Of a DNA stretch of 64,000 nt, positions 6,826 through 15,117 are shown in pieces; position 1 is the first letter of the stretch; the number at the start of each line of letters is the position of its first letter. The position numbers were made by a program, and so were the translations under genes. The stretch is taken from NCBI RefSeq assembly GCF_001422205.1, contig NZ_LMMJ01000002.1:19530-83529 (forward strand), in the 5' to 3' direction. Below the pieces are notes generated by a model. The model worked only from the letters and a program-made list of their open reading frames with translations, was not told where the DNA came from and did no database searches. This stretch comes from Curtobacterium sp. Leaf261. Its GTDB lineage: Bacteria > Actinomycetota > Actinomycetes > Actinomycetales > Microbacteriaceae.

Positions 6826-9371
6826 CCGCGCCGGTGGGGACGACCCGCGGACGCGGACCGTCGGACCGCGGATCCGGACTGGAGGCGCGCTCGGGTGAGC
6901 GGACCACCGCACCCGAGCCGTCCCTCCAGTCCGGTACGCGTGTTCCCGCGTTCCCGACCGTCAGCGACCGGGTCGCCGCGCTCCACGCCCGGATGACCCT
7001 CGAGGAGAAGCTCGCACAGATCGTCGGGTACTGGCTCGACCAGAACGGGGTCGTCGCCCCGATGCAGGGCGAGATGACCTCGGGCGACGGGCCCACCGCG
7101 ACCCTCCCCGAGATCACCCGGCACGGCATCGGCCACTACACCCGCGTGTACGGGACCCGGCCCGTCGAACCGGACGAGCGCGCCGCGTGGCTCTGGTCGG
7201 AGCAGCGTCGGCTGAAGCGCGAGACCCGTCTGGGCATCCCGGCGCTCGTGCACGAGGAGTGCCTCACCGGACTCGCCGCGTGGAAGGCCGCGAGCTTCCC
7301 GACGCCGCTGGCATGGGGCGCGTCGTTCGACCCGGAGCTCGTGGAGCAGGTCGGCCGCGTGATCGGCGAGTCGATGCGCGCGCTCGGCGTCCACCAGGGG
7401 CTCGCACCCGTGCTCGACGTCGTCCGTGACCCCCGGTGGGGACGGGTCGACGAGTGCATCGGCGAGGACCCGTACCTCGTGGGCACCGTAGGGACCGCCT
7501 ACGTCCGCGGGCTGCAGTCGGCCGGCGTGCACGCCACGTTGAAGCACTTCCTCGGCTACTCGGCCTCGCGCGCCGGTCGCAACCACGCGCCGGTCTCCGC
7601 CGGGCCGCGGGAGATCGCGGACGTGTTCCTCCCACCGTTCGAGATGGCGGTCCTCGACGGTGGGGCCCGCTCGGTGATGAACTCCTACGCCGAGATCGAC
7701 GGCGTCCCGATGGCCGCGAGCGAGGAGTACCTGACCGACGTGCTCCGCGGACGACTCGGGTTCGACGGGGTCGTCGTCGCGGACTACTTCGCGGTCGCGT
7801 TCCTCCAGGTGATGCACGGCGCCGCGGCGGACCGGGGGGAAGCCGCTGCGCTCGCCCTCCGTGCCGGCATCGACGTCGAGCTGCCGACCGGGGATGCCTA
7901 CCTCGAACCCCTCGCCGATCGGGTCCGCTCCGGCGCGCTCGACGAGGCGTGGGTCGACCGCGCGGTCCTCCGGGTGCTCGCGCAGAAGGAGTCGCTCGGA
8001 CTGCTCGACGAGGACGCCTTCGAGGACGAACCCCCGACCGGCATCGACCTCGACACCGCCGAGCACCAGGTCCTGGCACGCCGCCTCGCCGAGGAGTCCG
8101 TCGTGCTGCTCGCGAACGACGGCGTGCTGCCGCTCCGGCCGCCCGAGCACCCGGTGCCCGGCACGGACGGACCGCGGATCGCCGTGATCGGTCCCAACGC
8201 CGACCGCGCCGAGGCGCTGCAGGGCTGCTACTCGTTCGCGAACCACGTGCTCGCCGGCCACCCGGACCTGCCCCTGGGGTTCGCGATCCCGACGGTGCTC
8301 GAGGCGCTGCCGGCCGCCACCAGGGCCGCCGGTCTCGGGCAGACGGACATCCGCTTCGCCGAGGGCTGTGCCGTCCAGGGCGATGACCGATCCGGCATCG
8401 CGGATGCGGCGGCGCTCGCCGCCTCGTCCGACGTCGCGGTCGTCGTCGTCGGCGACCAGGCGGGGCTGTTCGGCCGCGGCACCGTGGGCGAGGGGAACGA
8501 CTCCGAGTCCCTCGAGCTCCCGGGCTGCCAGCGTGAGCTCGTCGAGGCGGTCGTGGCGACGGGGACCCCGGTCGTCATGGTCCTCTTGACCGGCCGACCG
8601 TACGCGATCGGGTGGGCACTCGACGGCGACGGGCCGCGGCCGGCAGCCGTGCTCCAGGCGTTCTTCCCCGGTGAGGGTGGCGGGCTCGCGATCGCCGACG
8701 TCCTCGTCGGGCTCGTGAACCCGTCCGGGCGGCTCCCCGTCTCCCTGCCCCGATCGGCGGGTGCGCAGCCGTACTCGTACCTGCACCCGGTGCTCGGCGG
8801 GTCGTCGGACGTGACCGCGACGGACTCCACACCCGTTCGGCCGTTCGGGTTCGGGCTGTCGTACTCGTCGTTCGACTACGCGGACCTCGCGCTCGACCGG
8901 TCGGTCACCGCCGGGGACACGTTCGCCGCCGGTGTCACGGTGACGAACTCCGGGCAGGTCGCCGGGGCCCACACGGTGCTCCTGTGGGGACGTGACGTGC
9001 ACGCGTCCGTCACCCGTCCGGTCGTGCAGTTGCTCGGGTACGCCCGTGTCCGGCTCGACCCGGGTGCGTCCGCGCGGGTGGCGTTCTCAGTCCCGTCGAC
9101 GCGGTTCGCGTTCAGCGACCGGGCGATGACCAGGGTCGTCGAGCCGGGCGACACCGAGGTCTGGGTCGGATCGCACGCCGCCGCGTCCGTCGCGCTCGTC
9201 GACACGGGGGCGAGCACCGACGGCGTGATCGTCAACGAGCGGCGCACCGTCGCCGATCCGGTCGCCGGAACGGCGACGCCGCGGCGGACCATGGCGATCA
9301 CCGGGGCGGTGCACCCGGTGACCGTCGCCGATGCGCGACGGGTGACCGCGACGGTCACGCCGACCACCTGA
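6822..9371 (+). CDS. bxlA: Glycoside hydrolase family 3, probable beta-xylosidase (BxlA-like)
   Basis: Cytoplasmic exo-acting GH3 enzyme, 849 aa, expected to split imported xylo-oligosaccharides to xylose. GH3 N-terminal domain: MTLEEKLAQIVGYW, LKHFLGYSASRAGRNHAPV and GFDGVVVADYFAV (nucleophile Asp). GH3 C-terminal domain: VVVVGDQAGLFGRGTVGEGND and the fibronectin-III-like end with PFGFGLSYSSFDY. No signal peptide is seen, consistent with transport first. ATG at 6822 overlaps the permease stop. Codons about 18-38 are a complete copy of the dispersed palindrome found between genes elsewhere (6874-6934), translated here as GLEARSG...PSLQSG. No plausible start lies between the palindrome and the catalytic domain. 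Beta-glucosidase activity cannot be excluded. Confidence 0.86.
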   Translation: MTAPVGTTRGRGPSDRGSGLEARSGERTTAPEPSLQSGTRVPAFPTVSDRVAALHARMTLEEKLAQIVGYWLDQNGVVAPMQGEMTSGDGPTATLPEITRHGIGHYTRVYGTRPVEPDERAAWLWSEQRRLKRETRLGIPALVHEECLTGLAAWKAASFPTPLAWGASFDPELVEQVGRVIGESMRALGVHQGLAPVLDVVRDPRWGRVDECIGEDPYLVGTVGTAYVRGLQSAGVHATLKHFLGYSASRAGRNHAPVSAGPREIADVFLPPFEMAVLDGGARSVMNSYAEIDGVPMAASEEYLTDVLRGRLGFDGVVVADYFAVAFLQVMHGAAADRGEAAALALRAGIDVELPTGDAYLEPLADRVRSGALDEAWVDRAVLRVLAQKESLGLLDEDAFEDEPPTGIDLDTAEHQVLARRLAEESVVLLANDGVLPLRPPEHPVPGTDGPRIAVIGPNADRAEALQGCYSFANHVLAGHPDLPLGFAIPTVLEALPAATRAAGLGQTDIRFAEGCAVQGDDRSGIADAAALAASSDVAVVVVGDQAGLFGRGTVGEGNDSESLELPGCQRELVEAVVATGTPVVMVLLTGRPYAIGWALDGDGPRPAAVLQAFFPGEGGGLAIADVLVGLVNPSGRLPVSLPRSAGAQPYSYLHPVLGGSSDVTATDSTPVRPFGFGLSYSSFDYADLALDRSVTAGDTFAAGVTVTNSGQVAGAHTVLLWGRDVHASVTRPVVQLLGYARVRLDPGASARVAFSVPSTRFAFSDRAMTRVVEPGDTEVWVGSHAAASVALVDTGASTDGVIVNERRTVADPVAGTATPRRTMAITGAVHPVTVADARRVTATVTPTT
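6874..6934. repeat. Palindromic repeat family A, copy inside the GH3 coding sequence
   Basis: CCGGACTGGAGG (6874-6885) and CCTCCAGTCCGG (6923-6934) are perfect inverted arms; the inner loop also pairs partly (CTCGGGTG with CACCCGAG). Same arms as the intergenic copies. Confidence 0.85.
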
Positions 9372-9415
9372 CGGACGGGAGGCACGGTGCGGCCCCGCCC
9401 CGTGCCTCCCGTCCG
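9372..9415. repeat. Palindromic repeat family A, convergent junction GH3/SDR
   Basis: CGGACGGGAGGCACGG (9372-9387) and its exact reverse complement (9400-9415) flank a 12-nt loop, beginning at the base after the GH3 stop. It may terminate transcription, although no T-run follows. Confidence 0.85.
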
Positions 9416-9474
9416 CACGCCGGCGCGTCCGCACGCCGGCGCGTCGCGTACGCCGGTGCGTCGCGTACGCCGGG
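9414..9474. repeat. 16/17-bp tandem repeat
   Basis: Two identical copies of CGCACGCCGGCGCGTC (9414-9429, 9430-9445) are followed by one and a half degenerate copies (GCGTACGCCGGTGCGTC at 9446-9462, then a truncated copy). Confidence 0.75.
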
Positions 9475-9525
9475 TACCGCCGGCCCGTCGGGTGGACCGG
9501 CACGGACGCGTCGGCCGACCCGTCG

Positions 9526-10356
9526 CTAGTCGGTGAAGTCGGTGCCCCGGCTGACCGTCTCCCAGGCGTCGACCTCGGTCCGGAGTGCGTCGAGCGCGGC
9601 GCGGAAGCCGTCCGACGCGTCGTTGCCGAGCAGGAGCATGAACGGCGGCTCGTCAGCGTCCACCGCGGCCAGGAGCGCCGCGGCAGCCTTCGCGGGGTCG
9701 CCCTTCTGGGTGCCGTGCACGGTGTCGTGCTCCTTGCGGCGCTTGCCCGCGGTCTCGGCGTAGTCCGCGATCGGCTCGGCCGCCTGCGTCAGGGACCGAC
9801 CCGCGAAGTCCGTCCGGAACCCGCCGGGCTCGACGACCATCGCGGCGATGCCGAGCGGGGCCACCTCCTTGCGGAGTGAGAGGGTCAGCGCCTCGATCGC
9901 GGCCTTGACCGCCGCGTAGTAGCCGGAGCCCTCCGGCGAGATCCGGGCGCCGATCGACGACAGGTTCACGATCGTGCCGGACCTGCGGGCGCGCATGCCG
10001 GGCAGGACCGCCTTCATGGTGCGCACCATGCCGTGGACATGCGTCTCGAAGAGCTGGCGGACGGCGTCGTCCTCGCCCTCCTCGACCGCGGCGCGGTACC
10101 CGTACCCGGCGTTGTTGACGAGGACGTCGATGCCGCCGAAGTGCTCTTCGGCGGCGTGCACGGCGGCCGTGACCTGGGCGTCGTCCGTGACGTCGAGCGC
10201 CAGGGCGAGTGCCGTGTCGGGGTGCGCGTCCGCGAGGTCCTGGACCGTCGACACGTCGCGGGCGGTGACGACGACCTCGTCGCCGCGGTCGAGGGCGGCC
10301 TCGGCGAACGCGCGCCCGAGTCCTGTCGAGCAACCGGTGATGAGCCAGGTGGCCAT
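9526..10356 (-). CDS. Short-chain dehydrogenase/reductase
   Basis: Classical SDR, 276 aa, likely an NADP-dependent oxidoreductase of unknown substrate. Cofactor motif TGCSTGLG at residues 8-15, NNAGYG near 90, catalytic Ser in NLSSIG, and active-site YYAAVK. ATG at 10356 has an AAGGAA ribosome site 6-7 nt upstream. It diverges from an XRE-family regulator across a 120-bp gap, so that regulator is the likely controller. Confidence 0.9.
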   Translation of the reverse strand: MATWLITGCSTGLGRAFAEAALDRGDEVVVTARDVSTVQDLADAHPDTALALALDVTDDAQVTAAVHAAEEHFGGIDVLVNNAGYGYRAAVEEGEDDAVRQLFETHVHGMVRTMKAVLPGMRARRSGTIVNLSSIGARISPEGSGYYAAVKAAIEALTLSLRKEVAPLGIAAMVVEPGGFRTDFAGRSLTQAAEPIADYAETAGKRRKEHDTVHGTQKGDPAKAAAALLAAVDADEPPFMLLLGNDASDGFRAALDALRTEVDAWETVSRGTDFTD

Positions 10357-10464
10357 GGTGTTCCTTCCGTCGGTGTCCTCCCAGCAAACCCCGTCCGCGT
10401 GGTGGCTGGAAGTGCCTGGTCGTCCGGGTACTGCCAGCACCTGTCGCCCGGGGGTCGGAGGCCG

Positions 10465-10470
10465 TACCGT
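10465..10470 (+). promoter_or_regulatory. -10 box of the XRE-family regulator (leaderless)
   Basis: TACCGT ends 6 nt before the GTG at 10477. It fixes that GTG rather than the upstream ATG at 10033, which lies inside the divergent SDR. Confidence 0.55.
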
Positions 10471-10476
10471 CGACTG

Positions 10477-11358
10477 GTGGACATCAAGAACCAGGTCAGG
10501 GAGTTCCTGACCACCAGGCGCGACCGGATCACCCCCGAGCAGGCGGGGCTCCCCGTGTTCGGCGGCAACCGCCGCGTGAGCGGACTCCGCCGCGAGGAGG
10601 TCGCGATGCTCGCCGGGGTGAGCGTCGACTACTACGTGCGGCTCGAGCGCGGGAACCTCTCCGGGGTCTCCGAGAGCGTCCTCGAGGCGCTCTCGCGGGC
10701 GCTGCAGCTCGACGAGACCGAGCACGCGCACCTGCTCGACCTCGCGCACACCGCGAACGCGTCCCCGAACGCCCGGCGTCGGACCCCGTCGAACCGGGTC
10801 CGACCGGGGGTGCAGCGGATCCTCGACTCGATGGCGGTGCCCGCCTGGGTCCGGAACGGGCGCTCGGACTTCCTGGCGGGCAACCGGCTCGGGCGCGCGC
10901 TGTACTCGCCGATCTTCCTCGATCCGCACGGCACCCCGAACACCGCGCGGTTCACGTTCCTCGACCCGCGGGCGAAGGACTTCTGGGCCGACTGGGACCA
11001 GCTCGCGTCCGACTCCGTGGCGGTCCTCCGGGCCGAGGCGGGGCGTGCGCCGTACGACAAGGGACTGACGGACCTCGTCGGGGAGCTGTCCACGCGGAGT
11101 GAGGAGTTCCGGGTCCGCTGGGCCGCTCACGACGTGAAGAACCACCGCGCGGGGGCGAAGCGCCTGCACCACCCGGTCGTCGGGGATCTCGAGCTGGCGT
11201 ACGAGGCGATGGACCTCACGGCCGACATCGGCCTGACGTTCATCGCGTACACCGCGGAACCCGGATCGGCATCGGAGCAGTCGTTGCAGCTGCTCGCGAA
11301 CTGGGCCGCGACGGACGAGCTCGAGGCGCGGGTCGCAGCCGCGAGCCCGACCCACTGA
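10477..11358 (+). CDS. XRE/HTH_31 family regulator with MmyB-like ligand domain
   Basis: DNA-binding regulator, 293 aa. N-terminal helix-turn-helix (REEVAMLAGVSVDYYVRLERG) preceded by the family RDRITPEQAGLP segment; C-terminal MmyB-like domain (PAWVRNGRSDFLAGN, WDQLASDSVAVLRAEAGR, EFRVRWAAHDV). Such proteins usually control an adjacent divergent oxidoreductase; here that is the SDR at 9526-10356. Start GTG at 10477 gives a leaderless mRNA. Confidence 0.88.
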   Translation: MDIKNQVREFLTTRRDRITPEQAGLPVFGGNRRVSGLRREEVAMLAGVSVDYYVRLERGNLSGVSESVLEALSRALQLDETEHAHLLDLAHTANASPNARRRTPSNRVRPGVQRILDSMAVPAWVRNGRSDFLAGNRLGRALYSPIFLDPHGTPNTARFTFLDPRAKDFWADWDQLASDSVAVLRAEAGRAPYDKGLTDLVGELSTRSEEFRVRWAAHDVKNHRAGAKRLHHPVVGDLELAYEAMDLTADIGLTFIAYTAEPGSASEQSLQLLANWAATDELEARVAAASPTH

Positions 11359-11402
11359 CGGACTGGAGGGACGGTGTCAGCTGGCACCGTCCCTCCAGTC
11401 CG
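11359..11402. repeat. Palindromic repeat family A, convergent junction XRE/AKR
   Basis: CGGACTGGAGGGACGGTG (11359-11376) and its perfect reverse complement (11385-11402) flank the 8-nt loop TCAGCTGG. It starts directly after the regulator stop and is the archetypal copy. Confidence 0.9.
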
Positions 11403-11416
11403 CGTCCTGGTGGCGT

Positions 11417-12301
11417 TCAGTCCTCGGGGATGACCACCTCGAAGCGCGACGAGTCCGTGCCGTCCTGGTCCGGCCCGCTCCGCACGCCGGTGTCGAGCGC
11501 ATCGATCGCGGCCACCTCGTCGTCGGACAGCGCGAAGTCGAACACCGCGAAGTTCTCCGCGATCCGCCCCGGGTTCGTCGACTTCGGGATCGCGGAGCGC
11601 CCGTGCTGGAGCTGCCAGCGGAGCATGACCTGCGCTGGGGACCTGTCGTGCGCCTCGGCGATCGCCCCGATCGTGGCGTCCTCCATCACGCTCGTCTGCC
11701 CGCCGCCCCATCCGGGGTAGAACGTGATCCCGCCGATCGGGGACCATGCCTGGTCGAGGATCCCGTGCTCCGCGTCGGCGGCCCGGACGTCCGGCTGCGA
11801 GAAGTACGGGTGCAGCTCGATCTGGTTGAGCGCGGGCACCACGTCGGTCTGCGCGAGGAGGTCCGCCAGGTGGTGCGGCAGGAAGTTGCTGACGCCGATG
11901 GCTCGGACGCTGCCGTCGGCGAGGAGCTTCTCGAGGGCCCTGTAGGCCTGGACCGTCCGGTCGAAGTACATCGGTGCCGGCTGGTGCAGGATCAGGACGT
12001 CGATCTGGTCGACGCCGAGCTTCCGGGTGGCCTTCTCGAACGCGTGCAGCGTGTCCTCGTACCCGTAGTCGGAGACCCAGATCTTGGTCTCGACGACGAT
12101 CTCGGACCGGTCGATCCCCGAGGCGCGGATGCCCTCGCCGACCTGCCGCTCGTTGCCGTACCGCGCTGCCGTGTCGATGTGTCGGTACCCGACCTCGAGC
12201 GCGGTCTGCACGGCCTGTGCGGTCTCCTCCGCGGAGCTCTGGAAGACCCCGAAGCCGATCGGCGGGATCTGCACGCCGTTGTTGAGTGTGAGCATGTCCA
12301 T
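11417..12301 (-). CDS. Aldo/keto reductase
   Basis: NADPH-dependent carbonyl reductase, 294 aa, TIM-barrel fold. Visible: VGYRHIDTAARYGNE with catalytic Asp and Tyr, VVETKIW with catalytic Lys, LILHQP with catalytic His, and the NADPH-binding end SAIPKSTNPGRIAENF. ATG at 12301 has TAGCGT (12309-12314, minus strand) 7 nt upstream, so the mRNA is probably leaderless. It diverges from a MerR regulator and may share its operator region. Substrate unknown; the 2,5-diketo-gluconate reductase group is the nearest type. Confidence 0.9.
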   Translation of the reverse strand: MDMLTLNNGVQIPPIGFGVFQSSAEETAQAVQTALEVGYRHIDTAARYGNERQVGEGIRASGIDRSEIVVETKIWVSDYGYEDTLHAFEKATRKLGVDQIDVLILHQPAPMYFDRTVQAYRALEKLLADGSVRAIGVSNFLPHHLADLLAQTDVVPALNQIELHPYFSQPDVRAADAEHGILDQAWSPIGGITFYPGWGGGQTSVMEDATIGAIAEAHDRSPAQVMLRWQLQHGRSAIPKSTNPGRIAENFAVFDFALSDDEVAAIDALDTGVRSGPDQDGTDSSRFEVVIPED

Positions 12302-12381
12302 GGCGGCAACGCTACGAGCGGACCGCGCCCGCTGAGAGGTGCTGCCGGTACCGGGATCCGAGGACCTGGTTCGATCTCGGC

Positions 12382-12412
12382 TTGACCTCAAGCGCTTGAG
12401 GTCTGTTCTGAT
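12382..12412 (+). promoter_or_regulatory. MerR-type promoter with 20-bp perfect palindrome
   Basis: GACCTCAAGC (12384-12393) followed by GCTTGAGGTC (12394-12403) is a perfect palindrome. It lies between -35 TTGACC (12382-12387) and -10 TCTGAT (12407-12412), a 19-bp spacer typical of MerR-activated promoters. The -10 box ends 6 nt before the merR ATG. Confidence 0.75.
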
Positions 12413-12418
12413 GGCCTC

Positions 12419-12859
12419 ATGACCACGATGACCATCCAGGACGCGTCGCGGCAGAGTCGACTGAGCGAGCCGACCCTCCGCTACTACGAGGAGGTCGGGC
12501 TCATCGGCCCGATCCCCAGGGACGAGCGGAGCGGGCACCGCCGCTACCGCGAGCAGGACCTCGACACCCTGCAGGCGCTCGCATGCCTGCGCGCGATGGG
12601 CGTCGGGATCGAGGACATGCGGACCTACCAGGCGAACCGGGAGATCGGGCGACCGGCGGCCGGCGAGCAGCGCGACCTCCTCACCCGCCACGCGCAGCGC
12701 ATCGAGCGTGAGATCGCGACGCTGCACGTGCACCTCCGGTACCTCGAGGCGAAGTCCGCCCTGTGGGACGCACGCTCCTGCGACGACGCCCATGCGGAGG
12801 CTGCGGCCGCTGAGCGCGTGCAGGCCATGCTGACCGAGCTCGAAGCGGTGTTCGCATGA
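12419..12859 (+). CDS. MerR family regulator
   Basis: 146 aa. N-terminal winged helix (LSEPTLRYYEEVGLIGPI, then GHRRYREQDL) and a C-terminal dimerisation coiled coil (HAQRIEREIATLHVHLRYLEAK). A single late Cys in ARSCDD gives no clear metal site, so a small-molecule or redox signal is more likely. Its stop overlaps the start of the epimerase/reductase by ATGA, forming a two-gene unit. The palindrome in its own promoter indicates autoregulation. Confidence 0.9.
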   Translation: MTTMTIQDASRQSRLSEPTLRYYEEVGLIGPIPRDERSGHRRYREQDLDTLQALACLRAMGVGIEDMRTYQANREIGRPAAGEQRDLLTRHAQRIEREIATLHVHLRYLEAKSALWDARSCDDAHAEAAAAERVQAMLTELEAVFA

Positions 12860-13833
12860 CCCGCGTGCTCGTGACCGGCGGTGCCGGTTACCTCGCCACC
12901 CGCCTCGTCGCGGATCTGCTCCTCGACGGGACCGAGGTGCGGACCACGGTCCGGTCCGCTGCGAGCGAGCAGGGCCTGCGGGACGCGCTCGACCGCGCCG
13001 ACGCGGACACGTCCGGGCTCGAGGTCCGGTTCGCCAGCCTCACCGAGGACGACGGGTGGGCGGACGCCGCGGTCGGGATGGACGGCGTGTACCACCTCGC
13101 CTCCCCGATGGTGCTCGCGACCGACCCCGCCGAGGTCGTCCCGCCGGCGCGCGACGGTGCGCTCCGTGTGCTCCGGGCGGCCAGGGACGCGGGTGTACCG
13201 CGGGTCGTCCTCACGTCCTCGTTCGCGGCGGTCGGGTACGGCGCGCGTCCCGATGCCGATCCGCAGGCCGTCCGCGAGTTCGACGAGCGCGACTGGACCG
13301 ACCCGGATGCCCCCGGGCTCCCGCCGTACCCGCTCTCGAAGGCGGTGGCCGAGCGGGCGGCGTGGGACTTCGTCGGGCGCGAGGGCGGGGACACCGAGCT
13401 CGTCGTGGTGAACCCGACGTGGATCGCTGGGCCGACGCTGACGACGGACGCGCGGTCCTCGCTCGGGGTGTTCACCGCCATGCTCACCGGTGCCATGCCG
13501 CAGGTGCCACGGCAGCGGTTCGGGATCGCGGACGTGCGGGACGTCGCGGCGCTGCACGTCACGGCGATGACCACACCGGAGGCCGCGGGCAGGCGGTACC
13601 TCGCGCTCGCGGACGGGCCGACGACGACGTTCCGCGGTGTCGCGGAGGTGCTCCGTGCCCGGCTCGGCGATGCGGCGGAACGGGTGTCCGTCGAGGAGGT
13701 CCCGGGTGGCGACCCGGCCCCGCTCGTCATCCACAACGACCGGGCGAAGTCCGAGCTGGGCTTCCGTCCGCGGCCGGTCGAGGACACCATCGTCGAGACC
13801 GCGCGGAGTCTGCGGGCGCTCGGCCTGGTCTGA
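12856..13833 (+). CDS. NAD-dependent epimerase/dihydroflavonol reductase-like SDR
   Basis: Extended SDR, 325 aa. Rossmann motif VTGGAGYLATRL at residues 6-17, VYHLASPM near 80, and active-site YPLSK around 155-159. It probably reduces a ketone or aldehyde; the substrate is unknown. It is translationally coupled to the upstream MerR gene and so belongs to that regulator's autoregulated unit. Confidence 0.85.
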   Translation: MTRVLVTGGAGYLATRLVADLLLDGTEVRTTVRSAASEQGLRDALDRADADTSGLEVRFASLTEDDGWADAAVGMDGVYHLASPMVLATDPAEVVPPARDGALRVLRAARDAGVPRVVLTSSFAAVGYGARPDADPQAVREFDERDWTDPDAPGLPPYPLSKAVAERAAWDFVGREGGDTELVVVNPTWIAGPTLTTDARSSLGVFTAMLTGAMPQVPRQRFGIADVRDVAALHVTAMTTPEAAGRRYLALADGPTTTFRGVAEVLRARLGDAAERVSVEEVPGGDPAPLVIHNDRAKSELGFRPRPVEDTIVETARSLRALGLV

Positions 13834-14276
13834 GCGGCTCGCCTCGACGACATGACAGATGGTCGGACTGGAGGGACGGTGCGGGCTGGCACCGTCCCTC
13901 CAGTCCGGCACACTGCTGGTGCGCCCGTGCGCCGCTCTCCCCATGGGTGCTGCGCCAGTTCCGTTGGATCGAACCACCGGCCGCTGGCAATGACGCGACA
14001 CCATCGCAGACGTGGACGGGGGCCCGGGAACGTGGTCCTGAGAGGAAGCGATCGGGCTCCGGCCCGAGCAGCAGGGCACGCTCGAGGGCCGGAGCCTCGA
14101 TGCTCTTCAGCGAACCTCGGGCCGGGAAACCCGATCGGGTGTGGCTCGCTGTGACCAAGCATACGTCCCCTGAAAGGAGGACAACCAGGCGCTTCGACCC
14201 CAGTTCGGGGGGTACTTGGACGCGCGTTGCGGGGGCGGGCGGCGGATGGCGGCTGGCTTGCGGCTTGCGGTTGGTG
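13834..14276. other. Non-coding stretch between convergent genes
   Basis: 443 bp without a supportable gene. It contains one family A palindrome at its left end and an isolated strong ribosome-site-like AAAGGAGG (14173-14180) with no suitable start codon after it. Open frames across it lack family features and are shadows. Confidence 0.6.
13864..13907. repeat. Palindromic repeat family A, convergent junction epimerase/TetR
   Basis: CGGACTGGAGGGACGGTG (13864-13881), loop CGGGCTGG, and the perfect complementary arm (13890-13907). Confidence 0.9.
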
Positions 14277-15035
14277 TCAGTCGATGGCGGGTCGGTCGGC
14301 GAGCTCGCGGTCGAGCCAGTCGACGAGGAGCGCTCGTTCGGCGGTGCTGAGCGTCTCGAGCTCCGGGACGACGGCGCGGAACGCCACCGTGGCACGGGTG
14401 CGTGCGTCGGGGCCGGGGTGTGCATCGAACGGTGACGCGGGCGGATCGACGAGCACCTGTCCGAGCACCGCCGCGAACATGCTGTCGGCGAGACGATCGT
14501 CCCGGCGCGCGGGTGTCGTCGCCAGGAGCATCTGGATCGCGCCGATGCCAGCGGCCTGCAGCAGGTCGACCGCGCGGTCCTCCCCGACCCGGAGACGACC
14601 GGCGCGCGCGAGTCGATGGACGCGCGCCACCAGGACGTCGCGGCCGGACTGCGCAGCGGGCGACGCCACGACCCGGGCCGGATCGCTGAGGAGCCGGAAC
14701 AGGGTCGGGTTGGTGATGCCGAAGTCGATCTGGGCGTGCCAGCCGGCGCGGAGGTCGTCGAGGGGATCGACGTCCTCCACGGTGGCCCGGGCGACGATCG
14801 CTGCCTTCGCGGTGACGTAGGTGGCCATGACGTGCTCGGCGACCGCGTCGAGCAGACCGTCCTTGTCCCCGAAGAGCCGGTAGATCGTCGGGGCCTGGAT
14901 CCCGGCGGCCACGGCGACGCCCCGTGTCGTCACCGCGGCAGGCCCGCGCTCATGGAGCAGTCGCATCGCAGCGTCGACGATCCGGGCTCGGACGTCGTCC
15001 CTGGAGGCGCCCGGGCCCGTGGCGGTGTCACTCAT
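14277..15035 (-). CDS. TetR family regulator
   Basis: 252 aa. N-terminal HTH region (RARIVDAAMRLLHERGPAAV, then GIQAPTIYRLFGDKDGLLDAV) and a helical ligand domain. ATG at 15035 is 6 nt from TATCGT (15042-15047, minus strand), a leaderless start. That -10 box is one arm of the palindrome at 15042-15065, so the protein should repress both itself and the divergent NmrA-like reductase. Confidence 0.9.
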   Translation of the reverse strand: MSDTATGPGASRDDVRARIVDAAMRLLHERGPAAVTTRGVAVAAGIQAPTIYRLFGDKDGLLDAVAEHVMATYVTAKAAIVARATVEDVDPLDDLRAGWHAQIDFGITNPTLFRLLSDPARVVASPAAQSGRDVLVARVHRLARAGRLRVGEDRAVDLLQAAGIGAIQMLLATTPARRDDRLADSMFAAVLGQVLVDPPASPFDAHPGPDARTRATVAFRAVVPELETLSTAERALLVDWLDRELADRPAID

Positions 15036-15041
15036 GGACCA

Positions 15042-15085
15042 ACGATAACGCGCTCTTGCTATCGTCGTGTTTCCGGTGCTACCGT
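15042..15085. promoter_or_regulatory. Shared TetR operator and divergent promoters
   Basis: ACGATA (15042-15047) and TATCGT (15060-15065) form a palindrome with 12-bp spacer. The left arm is the -10 box of the tetR gene. The right arm overlaps -35 TTGCTA (15056-15061) of the rightward promoter, whose -10 is TACCGT (15080-15085) after 18 bp. Confidence 0.65.
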
Positions 15086-15117
15086 CGTCACAGGATCACC
15101 GATAACGAGGAGCGACC

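Noticed and set aside
6624..9002. 792-codon open frame on the minus strand
   Set aside because: Antisense to the GH3 gene, which has clear catalytic motifs.
14190..14230. tRNA-like TTCGA and CCCC/GGGG pairing
   Set aside because: The cloverleaf arms and anticodon loop cannot be assembled; only a short local inverted repeat is present.
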